From: Nonomuraea rubra
GTDB lineage: Bacteria > Actinomycetota > Actinomycetes > Streptosporangiales > Streptosporangiaceae
Assembly (NCBI RefSeq): GCF_014207985.1
Contig: NZ_JACHMI010000001.1
Span: 11,081,001-11,145,000 of the forward strand
Direction of reading: 5' to 3'
Length of the DNA: 64,000 nucleotides
Position 1 is the stretch's first letter; every line of letters begins with the position of its first letter. The notes beneath the pieces were generated by a model that made no database searches, was not told where the DNA came from, and saw nothing but the letters and a program-made list of their open reading frames with translations. Position numbers and translations under genes: made by a program. Below are positions 8,773 through 17,088 of the stretch, piece after piece.

Positions 8773-9396
8773 TTAGTCTTGCGTTCCCATATCGGCCGCT
8801 TCCACCCCGGATCGGGGCGCGGCGAGCCAGCACGTCAGGCTCTCCCAGCCGAACAGCCCCCACAGATAAACCGCGAGAAGTGCGTAACCCCCGGTCAACC
8901 AGCCCGACAGCGCGACCAGCGAGACCACCATCATCCGCCCGTCCCAGCCGAGCCCCAGGGTGGCCAGCCACGGCGGCGGGTAGACATGCTGGCGCAACCG
9001 GTAGACCAGATCGTAATGGTGAAACGCGAGAGCGGCGAGCAGCACGAAGATCATCAGGGGGTGCACCTGGTGCGCGAACCCGACGGCCGCGACGAAGGTG
9101 TACTCGATGAGCCGCAGGATCGGCGGCACCAGCCAGTCGAACCTGCCGTCGTGCGGATGGGTGCTCCCCGGCCCGGCCAGCAGCAGCGTCACGGCGGGCG
9201 CGAACACCGCCAGCCCGTCGGTGCCGGCCACGCCGAGCAGCAGCAGCACGCCGGTGACGAACGTGCCGGCGATCACCGGCGGCAGCGGCGGGAGCTGCCC
9301 GGCCACGAGCAGCCCCATGGCGCGCGAGAGCGGCCCGTCGTCGCGGTAGGCCACGACCGTGCTGCTCGGAACGGGTGTCATGTGGACCGAAATCAC
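8773..9396 (-). CDS. Membrane protein resembling the DUF5941 region
   Basis: 207 residues with about five hydrophobic segments (for example VIAGTFVTGVLLLLGVAG and MIFVLLAALAFHHYDLVYRL) and the distinctive FHHYDLVYR and WDGRMMVV patches. From memory, a similar segment (DUF5941) is fused to the nucleotidyltransferase/CDP-alcohol phosphotransferase protein in other actinobacteria. Here it is a separate gene. I chose GTG 9396: it overlaps the upstream stop as GTGA and has GAGG eight bases before it. ATG 9381 is the alternative. The tight coupling says it works with the bifunctional enzyme, perhaps as a membrane subunit. Function unknown. Confidence 0.7.
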   Translation of the reverse strand: MISVHMTPVPSSTVVAYRDDGPLSRAMGLLVAGQLPPLPPVIAGTFVTGVLLLLGVAGTDGLAVFAPAVTLLLAGPGSTHPHDGRFDWLVPPILRLIEYTFVAAVGFAHQVHPLMIFVLLAALAFHHYDLVYRLRQHVYPPPWLATLGLGWDGRMMVVSLVALSGWLTGGYALLAVYLWGLFGWESLTCWLAAPRSGVEAADMGTQD

Positions 9397-10811
9397 CTTG
9401 CCGACCTCGCGATCCGTCCGGCGAGCTGGTAGAGCGCCGCCACGCCGCCCCAGCCGAGCAGCGCCAGGAACGTGACCCGGGCGTCCCAGAGGGCGGCGGT
9501 GACGGCGATCAGGGCCATGCGCTCCCCGATGGGCAGCACGATCATCTTCTTCAGGTAGCGGGCGATCGTGTCGCGTTCGAGCCGCTGGGCGAGCCTGAGC
9601 ATGCCGCCGGGGGCGCGGCGCACGTCCTGCGACTCCAGCAGCGACCGCGCGGGCCTGCCCCACATGGCGCCGACGCGGGCGGCGTCGGCTACGGCTCCCG
9701 CGTACGTGTAGTCGATGGCGTGCCTGACGACCTGCAGCACCATCGCGGCGACGGCCAGGTACCAGACGTCGGCGGCGGCGGAGCCGAAGGCCAGGCCGAC
9801 GTAGACGGCGTACTCCTTGAGCCGGTCGGACATGCCGTCGGCCCACGCTCCCAGCGGGGAGAACGTCCGCGTGTAGCGGGCGAGCTGCCCGTCGAGGCAG
9901 TCGAGCGCGAACGACAGGTACAGCAGCCCCGCCCCGGCCAGCCGCCCGGCCGGGGTGCCCGCCGAGAACCAGACGGCCGCCAGCAGGGCCAGCCCGGCCG
10001 AGATGCCGGTGACCGTGTTGGGGGTGAGCTTGAGCCGTACGCAGGGCTTGATCAGGTGGCGGGTCCAGGAGGAGACGAAGAAGGTGGCGAAGAAGCCGTC
10101 GTCCTCCTTCACCGAGGCGTCGAGCCTGACCCTGGCCTCGTCCACCTCGGCCAGCCTGGCCACGGCGGCGTCGGCGGCGTTCTGGCCGGTCACGCGGTCG
10201 GCGTGCAGCTGCCCGATGCCCATCGCCCGCACGGTCACGCCCGACCTGACCAGCCCGACCAGCAGCAGGTCCACCGCCTCGACGGGGGTGACGGGGCCGA
10301 GCTTGCCCGCTTCCGCCAGCTCGGCCAGCTCCTCGGCGATGTCCGCCAGCGAGGCCAGGTCGGCCTCGCTCGCCTGCAGCACGCCCCTGAACGTGGCGTT
10401 CGCCTCGGGGACCAGGTGGAACGAGCTGCCGGCCGCGACGACCCTGCCGCCTTCCACGCGTACGGGCGGGCGCAGCGGCCCGGCGGTGGCGTCGTGCGAG
10501 ATCAGCGCGGCGGTGCCGCGTGCCGGGTGCTCCAGCAGCACGGCCAGCGCCTCGGTGTGGATCACCAGGTCGCCGGGCAGCACGGCCACGGCGCCCGTGG
10601 CCGTGCGCGCGATCTTGGCGACGCCGCGCAGGTCGGCGGCCAGGCCGCCGGCGGCGCTCATCACCTGGATCTCGCGCACGGGCAGCGTGGCGAGCTGGTC
10701 GCCGAGGCGGTCGAGCAGCGTGCCGTCACCGCTGTGGAGCCTGCACGCGGGTGTCGTGGCGAGCAGCAGGACCGACGTGGTCGTGCTCTCGCGGGTCAGT
10801 GAGTCGGGCAA
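9393..10811 (-). CDS. Fusion: nucleotidyltransferase-like domain + CDP-alcohol phosphotransferase
   Basis: 472 residues. Residues 1 to about 220 form a Rossmann-like region reminiscent of nucleotidyltransferases (VLLLATTPACR, GAVAVLPGDLVIH) but without a convincing GxGxR loop. It may therefore be non-catalytic. From about residue 230 there is a full CDP-alcohol phosphotransferase domain with the intact motif DCLDGQLAR, then GAWADGMSD, and about six membrane helices. The layout recalls bifunctional inositol-phosphate cytidylyltransferase/DIPP synthases. TTG 10811 is supported by GGGAGGAG nine bases upstream. It is the first gene of the minus-strand block, divergent from the CDP-ribitol-like gene, and likely joins a CDP-polyol to a second alcohol. 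Confidence 0.8.
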   Translation of the reverse strand: MPDSLTRESTTTSVLLLATTPACRLHSGDGTLLDRLGDQLATLPVREIQVMSAAGGLAADLRGVAKIARTATGAVAVLPGDLVIHTEALAVLLEHPARGTAALISHDATAGPLRPPVRVEGGRVVAAGSSFHLVPEANATFRGVLQASEADLASLADIAEELAELAEAGKLGPVTPVEAVDLLLVGLVRSGVTVRAMGIGQLHADRVTGQNAADAAVARLAEVDEARVRLDASVKEDDGFFATFFVSSWTRHLIKPCVRLKLTPNTVTGISAGLALLAAVWFSAGTPAGRLAGAGLLYLSFALDCLDGQLARYTRTFSPLGAWADGMSDRLKEYAVYVGLAFGSAAADVWYLAVAAMVLQVVRHAIDYTYAGAVADAARVGAMWGRPARSLLESQDVRRAPGGMLRLAQRLERDTIARYLKKMIVLPIGERMALIAVTAALWDARVTFLALLGWGGVAALYQLAGRIARSAR

Positions 10812-10911
10812 AGCTCAGGTCTCCTCCCGGTCGGGGTGGAGCACACGGGTCTCGGGGGTGCGTAGACACAGCGTAGCGACAGGTCAACGCGATATCACGG
10901 AACAGCACCGT

Positions 10912-10917
10912 TACGCT
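10912..10917 (+). promoter_or_regulatory. Candidate leaderless -10 box (TACGCT)
   Basis: TACGCT fits the actinobacterial TANNNT -10 and ends six bases before ATG 10924, where transcription would start at the ATG itself. No Shine-Dalgarno sequence precedes that ATG. No good -35 is visible. Confidence 0.4.
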
Positions 10918-10923
10918 GCCGGT

Positions 10924-12222
10924 ATGGATTCACGGCTGCGGTCGGTAGGAGTGCTCCTCGCGGGCGGGGTGGGACAGCGGGTCGGGCGCGACACGCCCAA
11001 GCAGCTCATCGAGGTCGCGGGCAGGACGATCATCGAGCATTCGCTGGCGGTGTTCGAGGCCGCACCCGAGATCGACGAGATCGTGGTGCTGATGACGCCC
11101 GGGTACGCCGACCGGGTGCGCGAGATCGTCGCTCGCGGCGGATACCGCAAGGTCAGCAAGGTGGTGGACGGCGGTTCGAGCCGTACGGAGAGCACCTGGC
11201 GGGCGCTGGCGGCGCTCGGGGCGGAGGAGTGCAACGTGCTGTTGCACGACGCTGTACGCCCCCTCCTGGAGCCCCGGATCATCACGGAGTGTGTCAGGGC
11301 GCTGGAGATCCACGAGGCCGTCAACGTGGCGATCCCGAGCTCCGACACGGTCCTCGTGGCGACGCCCGAGGAGTCGATCGGCGAGGTGCTCGACCGGTCG
11401 CGGCTGCGGCGCAGCCAGACCCCGCAGTGCTTCCGGCTCTCGGTGATCCGGGAGGCGTACGAGCGGGCGATGGCCGACCCGGGCTTCGCCGGGCTGCCGG
11501 CCACCGACGACTGCGGGGTGGTGCTGCGGTACCTGCCCGAGGTGCCGATCCACCTGGTCCAGGGCAGCGAGCGCAACATCAAGGTGACCCATCCGGCCGA
11601 CCTGCACATCGCGGAGCTGCTCTTCCGGCTGCCCGCGCCCGTGCCGCCCGGCGACAGGGCCGCGCTGGCCGGGCAGGTGATCGTCCTCCTGGGCGAGGCC
11701 GAGCCCGCGGGGGAAGCCGGCCGGCACGGCTCCGAGCTGGCGCGGGAGGCCGCCCGGCACGGCGCCGTGGTGCACGTCCTGACCCGGGCCGGTGGCGTGC
11801 GGGTGGAGGACTTCGGCTCGGTGGCCAAGGCGCTCGACGACGTGGGCGGGGCCGACCACGTGGTGCTGGTGGCGGGCGGGGGCCACGCCGGCGACCTGGC
11901 GCGGGCGAGCGGCGAGACCGTCGCCGACGCGGTCGGCACCGGCCATCTGGGCGCGCTCAACGTCGCCCGCGCCGCCCGCCCGCACCTGCGCGGCAGCCTG
12001 CTGCTGCAGGTCCCGCCCGGCTCCGGCGCCCTGCACGAGTCGGGCGCGGCGGCCGTGGCCGGGCTGACCCGGGCGCTGGCCCGCGAATGGGCCTCCGGCG
12101 GCATCCGGGTCAACTGCCTCAATACCGGAGCCTCTCCGGTCGTGGCCGCTCAGACCTCGCTGGACATCCTCATCTCCGACCTATCAGGGCAAGTCATAGA
12201 CGCCCGCGTGGACGGCACTTGA
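10924..12222 (+). CDS. Cytidylyltransferase-SDR fusion (CDP-ribitol synthase-like)
   Basis: 432 residues. Residues 1-235 are an IspD/TarI-type cytidylyltransferase: VGVLLAGGVGQRVG, TPKQLIEVAG, LLHDAVRPLL and NIKVTHPADL are all present. Residues 245-432 align with a short-chain dehydrogenase, as in the Haemophilus Bcs1/Acs1 ribulose-5-phosphate reductase/CDP-ribitol pyrophosphorylase. The SDR half is degenerate. The glycine-rich cofactor loop is replaced by LLGEAEPAGEAG, and the YxxxK catalytic pair reads HESGA. The first half should make a CDP-polyol such as CDP-ribitol, while the second is probably structural. No Shine-Dalgarno is seen; a TACGCT box sits six bases upstream. The phosphotransferase-like gene follows on the same strand. 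Confidence 0.8.
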   Translation: MDSRLRSVGVLLAGGVGQRVGRDTPKQLIEVAGRTIIEHSLAVFEAAPEIDEIVVLMTPGYADRVREIVARGGYRKVSKVVDGGSSRTESTWRALAALGAEECNVLLHDAVRPLLEPRIITECVRALEIHEAVNVAIPSSDTVLVATPEESIGEVLDRSRLRRSQTPQCFRLSVIREAYERAMADPGFAGLPATDDCGVVLRYLPEVPIHLVQGSERNIKVTHPADLHIAELLFRLPAPVPPGDRAALAGQVIVLLGEAEPAGEAGRHGSELAREAARHGAVVHVLTRAGGVRVEDFGSVAKALDDVGGADHVVLVAGGGHAGDLARASGETVADAVGTGHLGALNVARAARPHLRGSLLLQVPPGSGALHESGAAAVAGLTRALAREWASGGIRVNCLNTGASPVVAAQTSLDILISDLSGQVIDARVDGT

Positions 12223-12248
12223 CCTGAGGCTTGTTACCGTGCGATCGC

Positions 12249-13985
12249 ATGAGGAGACTCATCGTGATCGCGGCGCTGCTCGGCTGCTACCCGGTGCTGC
12301 TGGTGGCGGCGCTGTGGCCGGCTCCGGTGCTGTTCGGGGCGGTGGCCGCGGCCTCGTACCTCGTCGAGTACGCCGCCCCGCGCGCCGCCCGCCCGCTGCC
12401 CGAGCTGCTCGCCAAGGTGCACCTGGGGATCACGCTGCGCTTCGCGGCCCGGGAGACCATGGCGCTGCTCCTGGTGGCGCGCACGGCGGGGGCCGAGCTG
12501 CCGTGGTTCGCGGCGCTGGCGGCCGGGATGCTGGCGATCCACGCGGTGCGCGCCCTGCACACGGGGCTGGCGCTGCGGCTGCGCCAGATGCTCAGCAGGA
12601 TGCCGGTGACCACGCGCAACCTCGACGTCTCCGGGCTGCGCATCCCGAGGATGCCGCCGGGGCCGCTGCGCGACGCCGGCAGCGTGGCGTTCCTCTGCCT
12701 GGACGCGCTGCCGGTGCTCGGGTCCGTCCTGGGCGTGGTCCCGGCCACGGCCGGCGCGGCGGTGGCGCTCGCGGCCGGCCTGGCGGGGGCGCTCGCCCTC
12801 ATCCCGTACGTGCGCCGCGCCAGGCCCCTCACCGACCGGGCCAGGGTGCTGGAGGTCGTGGGCGAGCAGGTCGAGAAGTACGGCCCGGAGGTGATCCTCT
12901 ACTTCTCCGGCGCCACGGCCGCCGCGTACCAGGCCAGGATGTGGCTGCCCACCCTCGAACGCCTGCCCCGGCGCGCCATCGTCGTGCTGCGGGAGCGCGG
13001 CATGGCCAGGCACCTGGAGTGCACCGGCCTGCCGATGGTGTGCATCCCGTCGTCGGCCGACCTGATGAGCTTCCGCGCGCTGGCCGGGGCCAAGCTCTGC
13101 CTGTACGTCGCCAACGTCGGCAGGAACGTGCACATGCTGCGCATCCCGACCCTGCGCAGCGCGTTCCTCAACCACGGCGACAGCGACAAGGAGGCCTCGT
13201 TCAACCCGTTCTCGCGGGTCTACGACGAGGTGTGGGTGGCGGGGCCGGCCGGGCGCGACCGCTACCGCCGGGCCAAGGTGGGCGTCAGGGACGAGAACAT
13301 CCACGAGGTCGGCCGGCCCCAGCTCCAGGGCATCTCGACAGAGGGGCCGGGGCTGCCGTACCAGACGGTCCTGTACGCGCCCACCTGGGAGGGCTGGAAC
13401 GACGACCTGTTCCACACCTCGCTGATCACCATGGGCCCGCGCATCGTCCGCGCCCTGCTCGACCACCGGCCCCCGCTGCGCGTGATCTACAAGCCGCACC
13501 CGCTCACCGGGCACCGCGACAAGAGCGCCACCCGGGCGCACAGGAAGATCGTCGCCATGATCGAGGCGGCGGAGCTGGCCAAGTCGAAGTCCCGCCACCC
13601 CTCCACGACGGCCGGCGCGGCGCCGCACATCAGGCATCTGGTGGTCACCGGGCCGGTGCCGCACCTGTACGACTGCTTCAACGACTGCGACCTGCTGATC
13701 AGCGACATCTCCAGCGTGGTGGCCGACTTCCTGGCCAGCGAGAAGCCGTACGCGGTGACGAACGTGGCGGGGCTGCCCGAGCGGGCCTTCCACGAGCGCT
13801 ATCCGAGCACGGAGGCGGGGGTGCTGCTGGGCGCGGACCTGTCGGGGCTGGCGGAGTTCCTGGACGGGGAGGACACGCTGGCCAGGGCCCGGGTGAAGCT
13901 CAGGAGCTACCTGTTCGGGCCGGAGTACCCGGATGCGATGACGCGGTTCAACGCGGCCGTGGAGCGGGTCTTCTCCGGAGGCTGA
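12249..13985 (+). CDS. CDP-glycerol glycerophosphotransferase-like protein
   Basis: 578 residues. The first ~200 hold several membrane helices. The C-terminal half is a GT-B-like glycerophosphotransferase domain with FLNHGDSDKEASFNPF, VLYAPTWEGW, VIYKPHPLTGH and LLISDISSVVADFLAS. These match the HGxSDK, PTW, KPHP and terminal DxSS motifs of the Tag/Tar polymerase family. It probably polymerises or transfers a polyol phosphate from a CDP donor onto a membrane acceptor. ATG 12249 lacks a Shine-Dalgarno sequence, and a TANNNT hexamer (TACCGT) ends eight bases before it. The gene follows the CDP-ribitol-like fusion by 26 bp. Which polyol it uses is not known. Confidence 0.82.
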   Translation: MRRLIVIAALLGCYPVLLVAALWPAPVLFGAVAAASYLVEYAAPRAARPLPELLAKVHLGITLRFAARETMALLLVARTAGAELPWFAALAAGMLAIHAVRALHTGLALRLRQMLSRMPVTTRNLDVSGLRIPRMPPGPLRDAGSVAFLCLDALPVLGSVLGVVPATAGAAVALAAGLAGALALIPYVRRARPLTDRARVLEVVGEQVEKYGPEVILYFSGATAAAYQARMWLPTLERLPRRAIVVLRERGMARHLECTGLPMVCIPSSADLMSFRALAGAKLCLYVANVGRNVHMLRIPTLRSAFLNHGDSDKEASFNPFSRVYDEVWVAGPAGRDRYRRAKVGVRDENIHEVGRPQLQGISTEGPGLPYQTVLYAPTWEGWNDDLFHTSLITMGPRIVRALLDHRPPLRVIYKPHPLTGHRDKSATRAHRKIVAMIEAAELAKSKSRHPSTTAGAAPHIRHLVVTGPVPHLYDCFNDCDLLISDISSVVADFLASEKPYAVTNVAGLPERAFHERYPSTEAGVLLGADLSGLAEFLDGEDTLARARVKLRSYLFGPEYPDAMTRFNAAVERVFSGG

Positions 13986-14036
13986 TCTCGGCACCCCGCC
14001 GCGGGTACGGCGGGGTGCGGGGGCGGGAGTACGGGG

Positions 14037-15053
14037 TCAGCGCGGCGGCCGGGCCAGCTTCCTCGGGCTGGTGAGGAAGCCCCAGCCCCACGAGCAGTGC
14101 ATGGTGGCGTACACCAGCGGCAGCCGCAGCCTGGCGTTCATCGGCAGCCCGCCACCGGTCAGCGCCGAGCCGGCGGCGATGGCCACGGCGTAGCCGCCGG
14201 GCACGATCAGCGCGAGCGGGAAGAACGGCGAGACGACCAGGCCGAGCAGCATGGCCAGCACGGCGGCGGGAGGCGCGAGGTAGCGCAGGTTGATCGTGCC
14301 CTCGTGGGTGCGCGCGACCACCCGCCGCCAGCGGCCGTAGTGGAAGTACTGCTTGGCCAGCGCCTTCACGTTGGGCCTCGGCCGGTAGGAGACCCGCATG
14401 CGCGGCTGGAACCACACGAGGCCGCCCGTCTGGCGGATGCGGTGGTTCATCTCCCAGTCCTGGGCCCGCTGGAAGTGCTCGTCGTAGCCGCCCACGCGGT
14501 CGAGCGCCGAGCGGCGGAAGACGCCGAGGTAGACGGTGTCGGCCGGCCCCGCCGTGCCGCCCACGTGGAACGCGGCGGCGCCGACACCGATCTTGGAGGT
14601 CATGGCGCACGCGACGGCCTGCTCGAAGGGGGTGATCCCCTCGGCCGCCATGATGCCGCCCACGTTGTCGGCGCCGGTCTCGGCCAGCGTCTCGACGGCC
14701 ACGCGCAGGTAGTCGTCGGGCAGCATGGCGTGCCCGTCGACCCTGGCGACGATGTCGTTGCGGGAGGCGGCGATGGCCGCGTTGAGCGCGTTGGGGGTGC
14801 GGCCCGTCGGGTTGGGCACCACCGTCACCCGCCGGTCGGCCGCCGCGATGGCGTCGGCGACCTCCTGGGTGCGGTCCTGGGACGGACCCACGGCGAGAAC
14901 GACCTCGATCTCACCGGGGTAGCTCTGGGCGAGGACCATCTCGACGGCCTCGCGGAGGTGCCGCTCCTCGTTGAGGACCGGCATGACGACGGAGATGGGG
15001 GGCCAGCCGCGCGTCTGCGCGGGCGCGTGCGGCGAGTCGGGGAACTGCTTCAT
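14037..15053 (-). CDS. Family 2 glycosyltransferase, membrane-attached
   Basis: 338 residues. GT-A core: PPISVVMPVLNEERHLREAV, then VAVGPSQDRTQEV-like nucleotide loop, DIVARVDGHAMLPDDYL (metal Asp in VDGH) and RAQDWEMNHRIRQTGG (catalytic base region). Two or three C-terminal helices follow (for example AVLAMLLGLVVSPFFPLALI). This resembles succinoglycan/ExoA-type transferases. It is convergent with the glycerophosphotransferase gene (51 bp between stops) and divergent from the LCP ligase. That position places it in the surface-polymer locus, probably adding sugars to a linkage unit or side chain. Sugar specificity is unknown. Confidence 0.85.
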   Translation of the reverse strand: MKQFPDSPHAPAQTRGWPPISVVMPVLNEERHLREAVEMVLAQSYPGEIEVVLAVGPSQDRTQEVADAIAAADRRVTVVPNPTGRTPNALNAAIAASRNDIVARVDGHAMLPDDYLRVAVETLAETGADNVGGIMAAEGITPFEQAVACAMTSKIGVGAAAFHVGGTAGPADTVYLGVFRRSALDRVGGYDEHFQRAQDWEMNHRIRQTGGLVWFQPRMRVSYRPRPNVKALAKQYFHYGRWRRVVARTHEGTINLRYLAPPAAVLAMLLGLVVSPFFPLALIVPGGYAVAIAAGSALTGGGLPMNARLRLPLVYATMHCSWGWGFLTSPRKLARPPR

Positions 15054-15134
15054 GGCGGGGCTCACGCTACTGTACGACCGTGGGAGGAGGGCAATCGAAA
15101 GGCCGATCCTCCGGGGTGACATAAGGGGGACGGG

Positions 15135-16586
15135 ATGCGCGACCCGGACGAGGAGGACGGCGGTGTGCTCGTGGGCGGAGACGCCTACGGCGACGTCAAG
15201 CTGACGACACCCGTCCGCACTCGGCGGCCGCCGCGCAGAAGTGCCAAGGCCCGCCGTCGTAACGTGCTGGCCGCCGGTCTCCTGTCCACCGGCGTGCTGA
15301 TCACCACGGGCGTGGTGTGGGCGACCCCGCGCCAGATCGGCACGGTCGACGCCGGGGTGACCGCGCCCGCGTCCCGGGGCGCCGAGAACATCCTGCTGGT
15401 CGGCGTCGACAAGCGCGACGACCTCACCCGCCAGCAGCAGAACCGGCTCAAGCTGGGCCGCGAGAGCGGCCAGCGCACCGACACGATGATGGTCATCCAC
15501 CTGTCGGAGGACCACAGCAAGGTCACCGTGGTGAGCCTGCCGCGCGACACCTGGACGACGATCCCCGGCAAGGGCGACCACAAGATCAACTCCGCGTACC
15601 AGTTCGGCGGGCCGAAGCTGGCCAAGCAGACCGTGGAGGCGGCCACCGGGCTGGAGATCAACCGCTACATCGAGGTCAACATCCTGGGCTTCATCGACGT
15701 CGTCGACTCCCTCGACGGGGTCACCGTCTGCACGCCCGTGCCCATCAACGACACCAAGATCGCGCTCAACCTGCCGGCCGGCACCCACCAGCTCGACGGC
15801 GTGCAGGCGCTCGGCTACGCCCGCACCCGCGCCACCGCCCGCTCCGACCTCGACCGCATCGACCGGCAGCAGCAGGTCATCTCGGCGCTGCTGAACCGGG
15901 CGCTGAGCGCCGACACGCTGGCGAACCCGGCCAAGCTGGCCTCGTTCGTCAACTCGACGCTGAGCACGGTGAAGGTCGATCCCGACGACGGGCTGCTCGG
16001 GCTGGCCACGCAGATGCGGGACGTCTCGCTGACGGACGTGAAGTTCGCCGAGGTGCCGCTGGCCGACGTCGACTTCAAGACCCCCACGGGCGAGTCGGCG
16101 GTGTTGTGGGACAAGCAGGCGGCCCGCGACCTGTTCACCAAGATCGACGCGGACCAGGACCCTGCCAAGCCCACGCCGTCCGCCTCCGCCTCCACCTCGG
16201 CCTCCCCGAAGCCCTCCGCGATCCCGCCCGGCGAGATCACGCTGGAGGTCAAGAACGGCACGCTGATCACGGGCCTGGGAGCGCGTACGAAGGAGGCGCT
16301 GGTCGCCTACGGCTTCAAGGTGCCCGGCAAGCCGGGAAACACCTCGAAGAAGGACTACAAGCGGACCTTCATCCGTTACGGCGCGGCTTTCGAGGCGCAG
16401 GCGAAAGTGGTCGCCGCCGCCATTCCCGGTGCGGAGCTGAGGAAGGTGGAGCTCGACGGCATCGAGGTGATCCTGGGCAGCGACCAGCCGAAAGTCCAGC
16501 AACAGAAGTCCACTGGCACCCCAACTGCGAAACCGAGTGTTACACCAACCACCAAAACGGCAATGCAGAACATATGTAAGAAATAG
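15135..16586 (+). CDS. LCP (LytR-CpsA-Psr) family glycopolymer ligase with LytR_C domain
   Basis: 483 residues. A cytoplasmic basic tail is followed by one membrane helix near residues 44-63 (NVLAAGLLSTGVLITTGVVW). The LCP catalytic domain (about 80-260) has ENILLVGVDKRD, QRTDTMMVIHL, VVSLPRDTW, KINSAYQFGG and LGYARTRATARSDLDRIDRQ, covering the Arg/Asp residues that bind the pyrophosphate lipid. An Ala/Ser/Pro linker leads to a LytR_C domain starting at EITLEVKNGT. GGGGGACGGG precedes the ATG. It would attach the locus polymer to peptidoglycan outside the membrane. Its C-terminal NIC motif echoes the NVC of the left-edge fragment. Confidence 0.92.
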   Translation: MRDPDEEDGGVLVGGDAYGDVKLTTPVRTRRPPRRSAKARRRNVLAAGLLSTGVLITTGVVWATPRQIGTVDAGVTAPASRGAENILLVGVDKRDDLTRQQQNRLKLGRESGQRTDTMMVIHLSEDHSKVTVVSLPRDTWTTIPGKGDHKINSAYQFGGPKLAKQTVEAATGLEINRYIEVNILGFIDVVDSLDGVTVCTPVPINDTKIALNLPAGTHQLDGVQALGYARTRATARSDLDRIDRQQQVISALLNRALSADTLANPAKLASFVNSTLSTVKVDPDDGLLGLATQMRDVSLTDVKFAEVPLADVDFKTPTGESAVLWDKQAARDLFTKIDADQDPAKPTPSASASTSASPKPSAIPPGEITLEVKNGTLITGLGARTKEALVAYGFKVPGKPGNTSKKDYKRTFIRYGAAFEAQAKVVAAAIPGAELRKVELDGIEVILGSDQPKVQQQKSTGTPTAKPSVTPTTKTAMQNICKK

Positions 16587-16620
16587 GCATAATTATCTGG
16601 GTGTCGGGCAGGTGAGGCCC

Positions 16621-16968
16621 ATGGTGGTCAGGCACTGGCGGGAGGAGCCCTGTACGGTTCTGCACGTCGCAGGGGATCTCGACGTCGCGGGCGCGCCCCG
16701 GTTGCGCGCGGAGCTGGAGCAGGCGCTGGCGGCGGCCGACCCCCTCAACGTGGTCGTGGATCTCACCGAGGTGCCGTTCTGCGATTCCGTCGGGCTCGGC
16801 GTGCTGGTGGCCACGCTCAACCACGTGCAGGAACTGAACGGGCGCATGATCCTGGTCCTCGCGCCCGGAATGATCCGGCATTTGCTGACGATCACCAATC
16901 TCGACCGGCATTTCGAGACGAGCCATTCCCTCACCGAGGCGCGGGCCGCGCTGGAGAGCGCCGCCTGA
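16621..16968 (+). CDS. STAS-domain protein (anti-sigma factor antagonist type)
   Basis: 115 residues covering one STAS domain. CTVLHVAGDLDVAGAPRL forms the first strands, and FCDSVGLGVLVATL holds the Ser that is phosphorylated in SpoIIAA/BldG-type antagonists. The partner kinase/anti-sigma protein is not nearby. ATG 16621 has GGTGAGG three bases upstream, which is short spacing. GTG 16612 in the same frame is an alternative. The open frame reaches into the LCP gene but that extension is not conserved-looking. It probably belongs to a partner-switching pathway encoded elsewhere. Confidence 0.85.
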   Translation: MVVRHWREEPCTVLHVAGDLDVAGAPRLRAELEQALAAADPLNVVVDLTEVPFCDSVGLGVLVATLNHVQELNGRMILVLAPGMIRHLLTITNLDRHFETSHSLTEARAALESAA

Positions 16969-17088
16969 GCGGTAGCGGGTAAACCGGTAAGAGGTGTGCG
17001 AGAACATGGTCAGGTCATGTTGGGCACGCCTCTCCACGACCCTTCTCCGAGTCGCGGGAGAGCCCCCTGAGGTGCGGAGGCTTTCACG

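Noticed and set aside
8696..8971. N-terminal extension of the nucleotidyltransferase
   Set aside because: No similarity to the family; TTG 8695 has a well-placed Shine-Dalgarno.
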